A stretch of 19,556 nucleotides of DNA from Candidatus Doudnabacteria bacterium (GCA_023245915.1 JAHFJK010000008.1:1-19556), one strand, 5' to 3'. Positions 1 to 6,637 are shown, counted from the first letter of the stretch. The notes: generated by a model from the sequence alone, not told the origin. A program made the numbers and translations.

Positions 1-1150
1 TGTAACGCTGTAAAGTTTTTTGCACGGCGCGGGCAACATCGTAATGTTCCTGGCCGACAATGTTGGGATCCAAAATCGTCGAAGTTGAATCTAGCGGATC
101 CACAGCAGGGTAAATACCTAATTCAGAAAGCGCGCGGCTTAATACCACTGTAGAATCTAAGTGCGCAAAAGTTGTTGCCGGCGCAGGGTCAGTTAAATCG
201 TCCGCCGGCACATAAACGGCTTGTACAGAAGTTACAGAGCCATTTTTTGTTGATGTAATTCTTTCCTGCAGCTCGCCCATTTCGCTCGCTAAGGTTGGTT
301 GATATCCTACGGCTGAAGGAATGCGGCCTAGCAAAGCTGATACTTCGCTGCCTGCCTGTGTAAAGCGAAAGATGTTGTCTATAAACAGCAAAACGTCCTG
401 ATGCTCTTCTTCGCGAAAATATTCTGCCATGGAAAGGGCGGATAAAGCCACGCGAGCGCGGGCTCCTGGCGGTTCATTCATTTGACCGAAAACCATAGCC
501 AGTTTGTCCAGCACTTTGCTTTCCTTCATTTCATGATACAAATCATTGCCTTCACGAGTTCTTTCCCCTACTCCGGCAAAGACGCTAACGCCACCGTGCG
601 CTTTGGCAATGTTATTAATCAACTCCTGAATAACCACAGTCTTACCCACGCCCGCTCCTCCGAACAAGCCTACTTTTCCACCCTTCAAAATTGGACAGAT
701 TAAATCTATAACCTTAATTCCGGTTTCCAAAATTTCGGTTTTGGTGGATTGGTCGGTAAATTTGGGGCTGGGGCGATGAATGGGATATTTTTTTTCAGAT
801 GTCGGATCTGCCTGGCCATCCACGGCTTTGCCAAGCACGTTAAAAATCCTTCCTAGCGTGTGTTTGCCCACTGGCACCGAAATTCCCGCGCCAGTGTCTT
901 TTACTTCCATGCCGCGCTTTAAACCGTCGGTTGACGACATGGCAACCGTCCGTACAACATTGCCTGGGAGTTGTTGTTGGACTTCCAAAGTCAACTTTTG
1001 CCCGGTTGACCTGCCTGGCAAAACAGTCCAGACTTCCAAAGCGTTAAAAATCGCCGGTAGGCCTTCTCCTCCGGAGGCGGGTCCACCGTCAGCGGAAAAC
1101 TTTACGTCCACTACGGGACCGATAACTTGTGATATTGTTCCTTTGTTCAT
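1..1150 (-). CDS. atpD: F-type ATP synthase subunit beta (3' end cut by window edge)
   Basis: Catalytic beta subunit of the F1 head, which makes ATP from ADP and phosphate as the gamma shaft turns. About 383 residues are visible of an expected ~470; the C-terminus lies beyond base 1. Visible motifs are the Walker A loop GGAGVGKT at residues 164-171, the GERTREGNDLY segment around 195-205 with the catalytic Glu, and the Walker B strand LLFIDNIFR. The ATG at 1150-1148 starts MNKGTISQVIGPVVDVKF, the normal family N-terminus. Residues ~19-29 (SADGGPASGGE) make this first barrel longer than usual; the DNA there (about 1066-1098) is a palindromic repeat also found inside the atpI-like gene. It follows atpG after a 91-nt gap and is the last ATPase gene in view; atpC is expected to its left. 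Identification is secure. Confidence 0.98.
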   Translation of the reverse strand, partial: MNKGTISQVIGPVVDVKFSADGGPASGGEGLPAIFNALEVWTVLPGRSTGQKLTLEVQQQLPGNVVRTVAMSSTDGLKRGMEVKDTGAGISVPVGKHTLGRIFNVLGKAVDGQADPTSEKKYPIHRPSPKFTDQSTKTEILETGIKVIDLICPILKGGKVGLFGGAGVGKTVVIQELINNIAKAHGGVSVFAGVGERTREGNDLYHEMKESKVLDKLAMVFGQMNEPPGARARVALSALSMAEYFREEEHQDVLLFIDNIFRFTQAGSEVSALLGRIPSAVGYQPTLASEMGELQERITSTKNGSVTSVQAVYVPADDLTDPAPATTFAHLDSTVVLSRALSELGIYPAVDPLDSTSTILDPNIVGQEHYDVARAVQKTLQRY

Positions 1151-1241
1151 GTTACAGATTTATTTATTCCGATCTACAGATTGGTCTGATCTTACAGATA
1201 CCCGCAGATTATTAATATTCAAAATTCGTTATATCGGAATA
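1151..1241. repeat. ATCTG-rich spacer between atpG and atpD
   Basis: On the minus strand this 91-nt spacer repeats the word ATCTG at least four times (for example ATCTGCGGGTATCTGTAAG and CAATCTGTAGATC). It contains no reading frame of note. It probably is a degenerate repeat element inserted between two ATPase genes. No clear promoter or terminator is visible in it. Confidence 0.45.
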
Positions 1242-2258
1242 CTATTCTAATGCAATCCTCCCCGCCGTAATTTCCGCCAATTCCGTAGTAATCTTGCCTT
1301 GCCTTAGACGGTTGTAGGTTAATGTTAAGTCGCCGACCAAATCCCCTGCCGCGTCAGTCGCATTTTTCATCATTATCATCCTCGCGGAATGTTCGCTGGC
1401 ATCGCTTTCTAAAATGGTTTGGTAAATTTGGGATTCAATTATTCTGGGGAGCAGATGCTCTAAAACCAGGGTTGGATTGGGTTCAAAGAGGTAGTCAGAA
1501 TCAGACTGAGGGTTGAGGGTGTAGGGTTGAGGGTGTAGACTGTTGTTTTTCTCTACCCTTTCCTTCGCAAAGGGCAGCAGTTCCTTCACCGTCGGTTTCT
1601 GTACCACTGTGGACACGAAATGGTTGTAAACGGTTACAATTTTTCGATATTCACCGGTCAAATAAACATCTGTGACAAATTTGGCGATTGGAAAAATGTC
1701 TTCGGTTGTAATGGTTCTGTCTATTTTTGTAAAATCCGCCACAATTTTATTGCCAATTCTTGCAGCCAAATTTTTGGCCTTTTTCCCGTAGACAATTAGT
1801 TCGGCTATCGTCTCCGCGCTGTAGTGCAGGGCCTTGCCCTGCTCCTTAGGCAGGCCAGGAGCCTGCACTACATCTCGAATTTTTTGGATTAAATTGCTGT
1901 TTAAACTTCCAACCAGTCCTCTGTTTGTGGAAAGAATAATTACTCCAACTTTTTTGGCATTGGGGAATTGGCGAAGCAATCCCAAGTTTTGTGTCATTGC
2001 GAGTGCATCCGAAGCAATCTTATAATTGGAAGAAGAGATTGCTTCGCCCTCACTGTCGCTCGGGCTCGCAATGACAGAAGAAGCAGAAGTCAGGTTCCCA
2101 ATCAACTCCCACGCCAAGCTCGCGTAAGTCCTGCTGTTTAAAACCGACGCTTGCGCCTTGCGCATTTTGGCAGCCGAAACCATTTGCATGGCCTTAGTGA
2201 CTTTGCGCATACCTTGGATTGACTTGATTCGGGTTTTAAGTTCTTTAGTTCCAGGCAT
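1242..2258 (-). CDS. atpG: F-type ATP synthase subunit gamma with three in-frame insertions
   Basis: Gamma is the rotating central shaft of F1. The N-terminal helix (TKELKTRIKSIQGMRKVTKAM) and the C-terminal helix (ARMIMMKNATDAAGDLV, then LTYNRLRQGKITTELAEI) match the family strongly. At 338 residues it is about 50 longer than usual. The excess falls in three repeat-derived segments: residues 62-89 from an 83-bp palindrome at 1993-2075, residues 130-146 from a 51-bp palindrome at 1821-1871, and residues ~240-250 from two tandem 14-mers at 1511-1538. All are in frame and none hits the two coiled-coil helices. The ATG at 2258 is 9 nt after the preceding hypothetical gene. A damaged copy of this gene's start lies 531 nt upstream at 2789-2751. 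Confidence 0.97.
   Translation of the reverse strand: MPGTKELKTRIKSIQGMRKVTKAMQMVSAAKMRKAQASVLNSRTYASLAWELIGNLTSASSVIASPSDSEGEAISSSNYKIASDALAMTQNLGLLRQFPNAKKVGVIILSTNRGLVGSLNSNLIQKIRDVVQAPGLPKEQGKALHYSAETIAELIVYGKKAKNLAARIGNKIVADFTKIDRTITTEDIFPIAKFVTDVYLTGEYRKIVTVYNHFVSTVVQKPTVKELLPFAKERVEKNNSLHPQPYTLNPQSDSDYLFEPNPTLVLEHLLPRIIESQIYQTILESDASEHSARMIMMKNATDAAGDLVGDLTLTYNRLRQGKITTELAEITAGRIALE
1511..1538. repeat. Tandem 14-bp repeat inside atpG
   Basis: Two perfect copies of GGTTGAGGGTGTAG stand head to tail at 1511-1524 and 1525-1538. On the coding strand they add residues around 240-250 (LHPQPYTLNP) to gamma. The unit resembles low-complexity telomere-like words and does not look like gamma sequence. 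Confidence 0.85.
1821..1871. repeat. 51-bp palindromic repeat inside atpG
   Basis: The element starts GTAGTGCAGG and ends CCTGCACTAC, a perfect 10-bp inverted repeat, with a GC-rich middle that can extend the stem. It is exactly 17 codons long, so it adds residues 130-146 (VVQAPGLPKEQGKALHY) without breaking the frame. Confidence 0.85.
1993..2075. repeat. GTCATTGCGAG-type palindromic repeat inside atpG
   Basis: The 83-bp element has perfect 11-bp ends GTCATTGCGAG and CTCGCAATGAC, with inner arms GAAGCAATCT and AGATTGCTTCG. The same family recurs between atpI and the Nudix gene (9281-9363) and, degraded, near 16445-16510. Here it lies in frame and encodes gamma residues 62-89. Confidence 0.9.
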
Positions 2259-2267
2259 CGATTAAAA

Positions 2268-2675
2268 TTATTGGCTCTTTTGTAATCTTTCTATTGGTGC
2301 TAAATATGTTGTCCCCTCGTCTTTTTTATTAGAGTACTTACGCGGTAAGAGCTCAGCGAAAACCGTGTCATCATCAGGGTCATCCTCGTCTGGTTCGCGA
2401 TGAATAATATTTTTAACCATAAAACCGTGGTCTAAGTCCGGCATCATATCTAGACCACTTGATCCAACATGGTTTATTTCTTCTTGGGTGTGTTGGTAAA
2501 ATGACCCGTCAGGATTTTTATGTCTCCAAATCCCATTTAATCCGGACAGAGGTCTTAAAAATACGGTGTCTCCTACCCTTATTTCATCAATCTTTTCCGC
2601 CTCTTTTGGCTCTACAGGATTGATACCAAGCTCACCTGCCGCTCTGCGTAGTTCTTCTCTAAAATTGTCCGCCAT
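2268..2675 (-). CDS. Hypothetical acidic 135-aa protein inserted before atpG
   Basis: I do not recognise this family. The 135-residue product is soluble-looking, with no signal peptide or membrane segment, and has a strongly acidic run near residues 95-103 (EPDEDDPDDD). The middle (VGDTVFLRPLSGLNGIWRHK) reads like a small beta-rich fold, but I will not assign a function. It lies between atpA and atpG, where ATP synthase operons normally have nothing, and is preceded by a broken copy of the atpG start. That layout suggests it came in with a cassette that also supplied the present atpG 5' end. It stops 9 nt before atpG, so the two are probably co-translated. Its ATG at 2675 has no obvious Shine-Dalgarno sequence. 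Confidence 0.75.
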   Translation of the reverse strand: MADNFREELRRAAGELGINPVEPKEAEKIDEIRVGDTVFLRPLSGLNGIWRHKNPDGSFYQHTQEEINHVGSSGLDMMPDLDHGFMVKNIIHREPDEDDPDDDTVFAELLPRKYSNKKDEGTTYLAPIERLQKSQ

Positions 2676-2750
2676 AATTTTAATTTATTTAATAATTTAC
2701 AAATTTAATAGCTTCTTTCAATTTGCGCACCTGTCCGCCTCGTTTGCTTT

Positions 2751-2789
2751 TTATCTGGATCTGGTTTTAATCTCTTTCGTACCCGGCAT
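2751..2789 (-). pseudogene. Broken duplicate of the atpG start
   Basis: Read on the minus strand this is ATG, nine codons giving PGTKEIKTR, then SR and a TAA stop. The intact gamma start 531 nt downstream reads MPGTKELKTRIKS. Over 30 nt the two differ at six positions, nearly all silent or conservative (only Ile versus Leu changes). The reading frame ends where homology ends. This is best read as the original atpG start, cut off when the 135-aa gene cassette entered and brought a substitute 5' end. Confidence 0.7.
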
Positions 2790-2800
2790 AATTTTCGAGC

Positions 2801-3097
2801 TCAACCCTCCCAGCCTATTCCTAACTTGTGTACGTGGTCTGTTAGTTCTTGAGCTGTAGTTATTTTTAGATTATTCTGCGCTAATTTTTTTGCAAGCAAA
2901 ATTACTATATCCGCATCTTGAATAGGAATTGAATCCATTTTTTTAGTATTGTGTAAAACCAGACTTTGATTTTCTTCTGCTCCTTCTATCCGACCAAATT
3001 TTGCAGCTTCTGTTATAGCTAAATTATCCGTTAGTTGTCTTGCGTAATGTCGATATTCTGCTTCTTTTGATGATCTTTCGAGTGATTGTTTTTCCAT
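2801..3097 (-). CDS. Hypothetical 98-aa protein after atpA
   Basis: I do not recognise this family. It is a small soluble protein with an acidic and basic helical N-terminal half (MEKQSLERSSKEAEYRHYAR) and a C-terminal half containing IPIQDADIVILLAKKLAQ. I chose the ATG at 3097 rather than an upstream ATG at 3142 because a strong Shine-Dalgarno GGAGG (3108-3104) lies 6 nt before it. The 3142 start would translate a CCCCTCTCC-type repeat into IRGEGRK. It lies between atpA and the broken atpG start, so it is part of the inserted material in the ATPase operon. Its last residues (GIGWEG) overlap a GGGAGGG repeat-like run. Confidence 0.65.
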   Translation of the reverse strand: MEKQSLERSSKEAEYRHYARQLTDNLAITEAAKFGRIEGAEENQSLVLHNTKKMDSIPIQDADIVILLAKKLAQNNLKITTAQELTDHVHKLGIGWEG

Positions 3098-3103
3098 ATT
3101 TTT

Positions 3104-3108
3104 CCTCC
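3104..3108 (-). promoter_or_regulatory. Strong Shine-Dalgarno site derived from a repeat
   Basis: GGAGG on the minus strand stands 6 nt before the ATG at 3097. It is the edge of a purine-rich run (CAGGGGAGAGGGGAGG) that belongs to the same CCCCTCTCC repeat type found inside atpB and murI. Most other genes here lack a comparable site. Confidence 0.6.
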
Positions 3109-3169
3109 CCTCTCCCCTGATAACCGGAATATTAATCGCCATGGCTCTTTAGGCATCGGGATGGAGAGT

Positions 3170-4744
3170 TTAATTATTTTTTTGCAAAAAATTTTTAATC
3201 GCTTCTTTAAGTTTTGCTTCCGTGTCGTCGGTAAGTTCCTTCGAAGTTGCGATGGCGGTCAAAACATCCTTCGCCTGCTCGTTCATATATTGATGGAATT
3301 TAGCTTCCACTTCCTGCATCTTCTCAACCGGGATTTCGTTAAAGTAGCCGTTGTTGACCGCGTACAAAATTGTTACTTGTTTTTCCAAGGATACCGGCTG
3401 GTATTGGGGTTGCTTTAAAATTTCTGTTTGCCTTCGGCCGAGATCGAGTGTGGTTTTGGTGGCTTGATCCAAATCTGACCCAAACTGCGCAAACGCTTCC
3501 AGTTCACGGAATTGCGCAAGTGAAAGTTTTAGTTTACCCGCCACTTTCTTCATTGCTTTTGTCTGCGCAGAAGAACCCACACGCGAAACAGAAATACCAA
3601 CGTTCAAAGCCGGGCGAATGCCCTTGTAAAAAAGATCAGACTCCAAAAATATTTGTCCGTCGGTAATTGAAATTACATTTGTTGGAATGTAGGCGGAAAT
3701 ATCTCCGGCCTGGGTTTCTATAATTGGCAAAGCAGTTAAGGAGCCGCCGCCAAAATCTTTATTTAGTTTCGCGGCCCTCTCTAATAATCGAGAATGTAAA
3801 TAAAACACATCACCCGGATAAGCTTCGCGTCCCGGCGGACGGCGAAGTAATAAAGAAATTTCACGATACGCTACAGCTTGCTTGCTCAAATCATCATAAA
3901 TAATTAAAACATCCTTGCCCTGGTCCATAAAATATTCACCCATAGCGCAACCCGCGTAAGGCGCAATGTAAGAAAGCGCCGCGGGTTCGGAAGCAGAAGC
4001 TGAAACCACAATGGTGTACTCCATGGCGCCGTGCTTTTCCAAATCCGCCACAATCTTGGCAATTTTAGACTCTTTTTGGCCAATGGCAACGTAAATACAC
4101 ACCATATTTTGGCCTTTTTGGTTAATTATGGTGTCTATGGCGACCGCGGTTTTTCCGGTCTGCCTGTCGCCAATTATTAGCTCACGCTGGCCCCTACCAA
4201 TGGGTATAAGCGCGTCTATGGCTTTAATTCCGGTCTGTACAGGCTCTTTTACGCCCTTACGCGTAATTACGCCCGGCGCGATTTTTTCTACAGGATAGGA
4301 TGTTGTAGATGATATTAAGCCTTTTCCGTCTTTGGGGTTGCCAAGAGCGTCAACTGTTCGGCCTATGAGCGCGTCGCCTACCGGCACAGACAAAATTTTT
4401 CCTGTGGCGCGGACAGTGTCGCCGACTTTAATAGAATGATAGTCGCCCAAAATAACGCTACCAATCATGTTCTCTTCCAAGTTAAGCGCTACGCCGTAAA
4501 TGGAACTCCCCCCTGCCCCCTCTTTTGAAAAAGAGGGGGAGCCTGCAGTTTCCCCTCCCCTTTGCTGAAGGGGAGGCTGGGAGGGGTTAAACTCCAACAT
4601 TTCCATGCTGGCTGCTTGTGTAAGTCCAGATACCCGCGCCACACCATCCCCGACTTCCAAAACCGTCCCGACCTTTTCGACTTTAACATCAGGTTGGAAG
4701 TTTAAAATCTTTTCTTTCAATTGTTGGACGAGATTTTGGGACAT
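3170..4744 (-). CDS. atpA: F-type ATP synthase subunit alpha with a repeat-encoded insertion
   Basis: Alpha is the non-catalytic nucleotide-binding subunit that alternates with beta in the F1 head. Clear motifs are the Walker A loop GDRQTGKT at residues 192-199, VLIIYDDLSKQAVAYR (Walker B region), RRPPGREAYPGDVFYLHSRLLERAA, and the alpha signature PALNVGISVSRVGSSAQ. At 524 residues it is slightly long. Residues ~53-81 form a Pro/Gly/Ser-rich insert in the N-terminal beta barrel, just before SIYGVALNLEEN, encoded by two perfect hairpins at 4516-4539 and 4554-4576. The catalytic core is untouched. The ATG at 4744 follows the stop of the upstream membrane-protein gene by one base, so translation is probably coupled. 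Confidence 0.98.
   Translation of the reverse strand: MSQNLVQQLKEKILNFQPDVKVEKVGTVLEVGDGVARVSGLTQAASMEMLEFNPSQPPLQQRGGETAGSPSFSKEGAGGSSIYGVALNLEENMIGSVILGDYHSIKVGDTVRATGKILSVPVGDALIGRTVDALGNPKDGKGLISSTTSYPVEKIAPGVITRKGVKEPVQTGIKAIDALIPIGRGQRELIIGDRQTGKTAVAIDTIINQKGQNMVCIYVAIGQKESKIAKIVADLEKHGAMEYTIVVSASASEPAALSYIAPYAGCAMGEYFMDQGKDVLIIYDDLSKQAVAYREISLLLRRPPGREAYPGDVFYLHSRLLERAAKLNKDFGGGSLTALPIIETQAGDISAYIPTNVISITDGQIFLESDLFYKGIRPALNVGISVSRVGSSAQTKAMKKVAGKLKLSLAQFRELEAFAQFGSDLDQATKTTLDLGRRQTEILKQPQYQPVSLEKQVTILYAVNNGYFNEIPVEKMQEVEAKFHQYMNEQAKDVLTAIATSKELTDDTEAKLKEAIKNFLQKNN
4505..4586. repeat. Double hairpin repeat inside atpA
   Basis: Two palindromes lie side by side. The first has arms CCCCCTCTTT and AAAGAGGGGG (10 bp, loop TGAA, 4516-4539). 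The second has arms CCTCCCCTT and AAGGGGAGG (9 bp, loop TGCTG, 4554-4576). Together they encode alpha residues ~53-81 in frame. Confidence 0.88.
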
Positions 4745-4745
4745 A

Positions 4746-5093
4746 TTAGAATGAAGGTAGTATTATTGAATAAATACTTCTTGAATATAAAAACTGATTG
4801 AGCAAAGCTTCGGCAATCAAAGCTAAGATATTAGCGATTAGTAATATTTTTATGTTTGACATTTTTTCGATTTCCGTCGAAGTTTTATCGGAGCGTAAAA
4901 CAATTAGACCCATTAGTGAGACTAGAAAGCCGGCTGATAATACTATTCCAAAAATTGAATAAAACGCAATGGTTGTTCTGTTGCAGTAATAAACAGGGTT
5001 AAAGCCGCATTTGAAAGTAGCTATGTCAATCAAAAAGCGGATGACAGAGGGTGTTATTCCTAGAATTATTGCACTAGATTTATTTATTTTCAT
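4746..5093 (-). CDS. Small hypothetical membrane protein between atpH and atpA
   Basis: I do not recognise the family. The 115 residues contain three or four hydrophobic segments: around 7-27, 42-67 (FYSIFGIVLSAGFLVSLMGL), and 82-103 (IKILLIANILALIAEALLNQ). It is probably an integral membrane protein with short loops. Two Cys (in FKCGFNPVYYC) lie in the loop after the first segment. It starts 2 nt after the stop of a leftover atpH tail (5187-5096) and ends one base before atpA, so it was coupled to atpH before the NYN gene arrived. It could help assemble the membrane sector, but nothing in the sequence proves that. Confidence 0.7.
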   Translation of the reverse strand: MKINKSSAIILGITPSVIRFLIDIATFKCGFNPVYYCNRTTIAFYSIFGIVLSAGFLVSLMGLIVLRSDKTSTEIEKMSNIKILLIANILALIAEALLNQFLYSRSIYSIILPSF

Positions 5094-5095
5094 AA

Positions 5096-5187
5096 TTAAG
5101 TTTTTAATTCTTTATTCAAATTATTTAACTGCGTCTTCACACTTGCGTCCAGTAAAGTGTCGTCAACCTTCATAATTATTCCGCCGA
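5096..5187 (-). pseudogene. Leftover atpH 3' end (duplicate)
   Basis: On the minus strand this reads GGIIMKVDDTLLDASVKTQL, NNLNKELKT and a TAA stop. It is nearly identical to the end of the intact atpH 704 nt upstream. Positions 5105-5187 match 5809-5891 with four mismatches in 83, and the first 57 bases counted from the gene's 3' end are identical. Homology stops sharply at the CGGCGGAATA end. It has no start of its own. It flanks the NYN gene as one arm of a direct repeat. Confidence 0.85.
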
Positions 5188-5220
5188 CATTTCTTTCATA
5201 AATAAGGTAAAAAATTAAAT

Positions 5221-5250
5221 TTGACAAGTAAAAATAAAATATGCTATACT
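5221..5250 (+). promoter_or_regulatory. Consensus promoter on the plus strand, antisense to the operon
   Basis: The -35 box is TTGACA (5221-5226), the spacer is 18 bp, and the -10 box is TATACT (5245-5250) with an extended TGC before it. Transcription would start near 5257, heading toward the 3' end of the NYN gene. A terminator follows at once, so the transcript would be about 35-40 nt. Confidence 0.65.
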
Positions 5251-5264
5251 TATTTCGACAAACC

Positions 5265-5296
5265 TCTCCCTCGTTCGCGGGGGGGATTTTTTATTT
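5265..5296 (+). terminator. Rho-independent terminator with TTCG tetraloop
   Basis: A stem of about nine pairs (two of them G-T) closes on a TTCG loop: TCTCCCTCG, TTCG, CGGGGGGGA. A T tract (TTTTTTATTT) follows on the plus strand. On the minus strand there is no T tract after the hairpin, so it works best against plus-strand transcription. It lies just beyond the NYN stop codon. Confidence 0.65.
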
Positions 5297-5803
5297 AAAA
5301 TAAGCTATTTCGTCTTTCAGCTTTTTAAGATTAATATATTTGCTTCGTTCCAGCAACTCCTTGGAAACATGGCCTTTGGTGGACATTACAATCGCCCGCT
5401 TGCCAGCCTGCTTTACTGTATCCAGTAGTGGGGCAAAGTCGCTATCACCTGACAATAAAACCAGAGTGTCAAAATTATTGAGGTTTTTTATAACATCAAT
5501 GGTTAATTCTACGTCAAGGTTGCCTTTCCACTCAAAAGTGTTTCTGCTAACCCGAATTCTTTTAACCTCTTTGGCGGTTACCTGGTAACCATAGTACTTT
5601 AATTTTTCTAAAAACTTTTGTTGTTTGTCATTGGCTCCGACGCTGCCGGTATAAAAATGAATGCCTTTTAAATCACATTCTTTTGCAAAATACTGTTTAA
5701 GCTTTTGAAAATCCACTTTCCAGCCAAGTGTTTGCTGGGAATAAAGAATGTTTGCCGCATCAATAAAGATACAGACTCGGCCGTGGACAAAATTCTTAAT
5801 CAT
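5291..5803 (-). CDS. NYN-domain (LabA/DUF88-type, PIN-like) predicted ribonuclease
   Basis: The 170-residue protein is one NYN domain, a PIN-like fold that generally binds Mg2+ and cuts RNA. The acidic residues expected in the active site are visible: FIDAANI (D15), KGNLDVELTIDV (D97, D103) and LLSGDSDFAPLL (D120, D122). The family call is firm; its substrate is unknown. Its ATG overlaps the atpH TGA as ATGA (5803-5800), so it is translationally coupled to atpH. It is flanked by two copies of the atpH 3' end, which marks it as inserted cargo rather than an old member of the ATPase operon. A convergent mini-transcript could begin just past its stop codon. One idea is that it processes or degrades the operon mRNA, but no direct evidence shows this. 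Confidence 0.9.
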   Translation of the reverse strand: MIKNFVHGRVCIFIDAANILYSQQTLGWKVDFQKLKQYFAKECDLKGIHFYTGSVGANDKQQKFLEKLKYYGYQVTAKEVKRIRVSRNTFEWKGNLDVELTIDVIKNLNNFDTLVLLSGDSDFAPLLDTVKQAGKRAIVMSTKGHVSKELLERSKYINLKKLKDEIAYFK

Positions 5804-6192
5804 CGCTTTAATTCTTTATTCAAATTATTTAACTGCGTCTTCACACTTGCGTCCAGTAAAGTGTCATCTACTTTCATAACTATTCCGCCGATGATACCTG
5901 AATCTATTTGTTGCTTTATTTCCAATTTATTTCCAACAATTTCATTCAAATGTGTTATCAAATTTGAATTAATTTCCATCTCCCTTGCAACCGTAACTTC
6001 TGCTTGTTTAAAACCCTTTGCTTCAGCTTCTAGTTTTTTATACGCGGCTTCAATCTCTGAATGTTTATTCAAGTCCCCATTCTGTGCCAAAATTTGCACA
6101 AACCGATCCATAATCAGGTCGTGGTCCTTGGGCGCTGTCTCATGGATCGCGTCGTAAAGGGCTTGGGCGTATTGTTGGCTTGTTAATTTCAT
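5800..6192 (-). CDS. atpH: F-type ATP synthase subunit delta
   Basis: Delta joins the peripheral stalk (b) to the top of the F1 head. The 130-residue product is short for the family (often ~175). It keeps the N-terminal start (KLTSQQYAQALYDAIHE) and the conserved C-terminal hairpin GGIVMKVDDTLLDASVKTQL followed by NNLNKELKR, while the middle is compact. The identification also rests on its place between atpF and atpA. The last 27 codons exist twice: here and as an orphan piece at 5187-5096. The present 3' end may therefore have been supplied by the NYN cassette. The stop TGA overlaps the NYN ATG. The start is the ATG at 6192, just inside the left arm of the GxxExxY inverted repeat. Confidence 0.93.
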   Translation of the reverse strand: MKLTSQQYAQALYDAIHETAPKDHDLIMDRFVQILAQNGDLNKHSEIEAAYKKLEAEAKGFKQAEVTVAREMEINSNLITHLNEIVGNKLEIKQQIDSGIIGGIVMKVDDTLLDASVKTQLNNLNKELKR

Positions 6193-6197
6193 ATAGC

Positions 6198-6230
6198 CTC
6201 TACCAAATACTAAATAATCTAAATACGAAA
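6198..6230. repeat. Left 33-bp inverted repeat around the GxxExxY gene
   Basis: The arm begins CTCTACCAAATACTAAATAA and ends TCTAAATACGAAA. It pairs with 6638-6670 at 29 of 33 positions. The same arm occurs at 7236-7268 without a gene in the loop. Confidence 0.85.
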
Positions 6231-6231
6231 C

Positions 6232-6627
6232 TTATTTGCTTAAATTGACTATTCTTTTAAACTTGACGCCTGATGTAGTAAAGTTTGCTAATATGCCGAG
6301 TTGTAAGTTTAATGCTTTTAGATAGCTATGAACCTGATGAATATTTTTAGTTCCAAAATTTTCATTTTTCTTAATTTCAAGAATGATTTTTGCTTCTCCA
6401 AGCTCGATAACAAAATCTGCGTAGAAAGTCCCGATAACTTTATCGTCAAAGAATAACTTAATTAAAACTTGTTCAGTGAATTTAATTTTCGCGTTTCTTA
6501 GGGCTTCAGCGACCGCTTTTTGATAATGTTTTTCCAGCAGCGTGCCACCATATTTTTTGTAAACCTCAAATAGCACTCCAACTATTCGGAAACACTCATC
6601 TTTGAGAATTAAATCCTCTCTCCGCAT
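6232..6627 (-). CDS. GxxExxY-family protein (PD-(D/E)XK nuclease-like)
   Basis: The 131-residue protein matches the GxxExxY family, which has a PD-(D/E)XK nuclease-like core. The name motif appears as GGTLLEKHY around residues 27-35, with Thr in place of the usual Gly three before the Glu. The core shows FYADFVIELGEAKIILEIKK, with D71, E84 and K86 in the catalytic pattern, followed by HQVHSYLKALNLQLGILANF, typical of the family's C-terminal half. Whether it cuts nucleic acid is not known. It lies between atpF and atpH, enclosed by 33-bp inverted repeats at 6198-6230 and 6638-6670, so the gene would be the loop of a long RNA hairpin. A gene-free copy of that hairpin lies between atpE and atpF. 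Mobile cargo is the likely reading. Confidence 0.9.
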   Translation of the reverse strand: MRREDLILKDECFRIVGVLFEVYKKYGGTLLEKHYQKAVAEALRNAKIKFTEQVLIKLFFDDKVIGTFYADFVIELGEAKIILEIKKNENFGTKNIHQVHSYLKALNLQLGILANFTTSGVKFKRIVNLSK

Positions 6628-6637
6628 TGCGTAAGCT

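Noticed and set aside
780..1250. Plus-strand reading frame of 156 residues
   Set aside because: It is the antisense shadow of atpD, whose minus-strand product carries all the beta-subunit motifs.
5291..6192. Toxin-antitoxin pair formed by the NYN and neighbouring genes
   Set aside because: The NYN gene's immediate partner is atpH, and no antitoxin-like gene is next to it.
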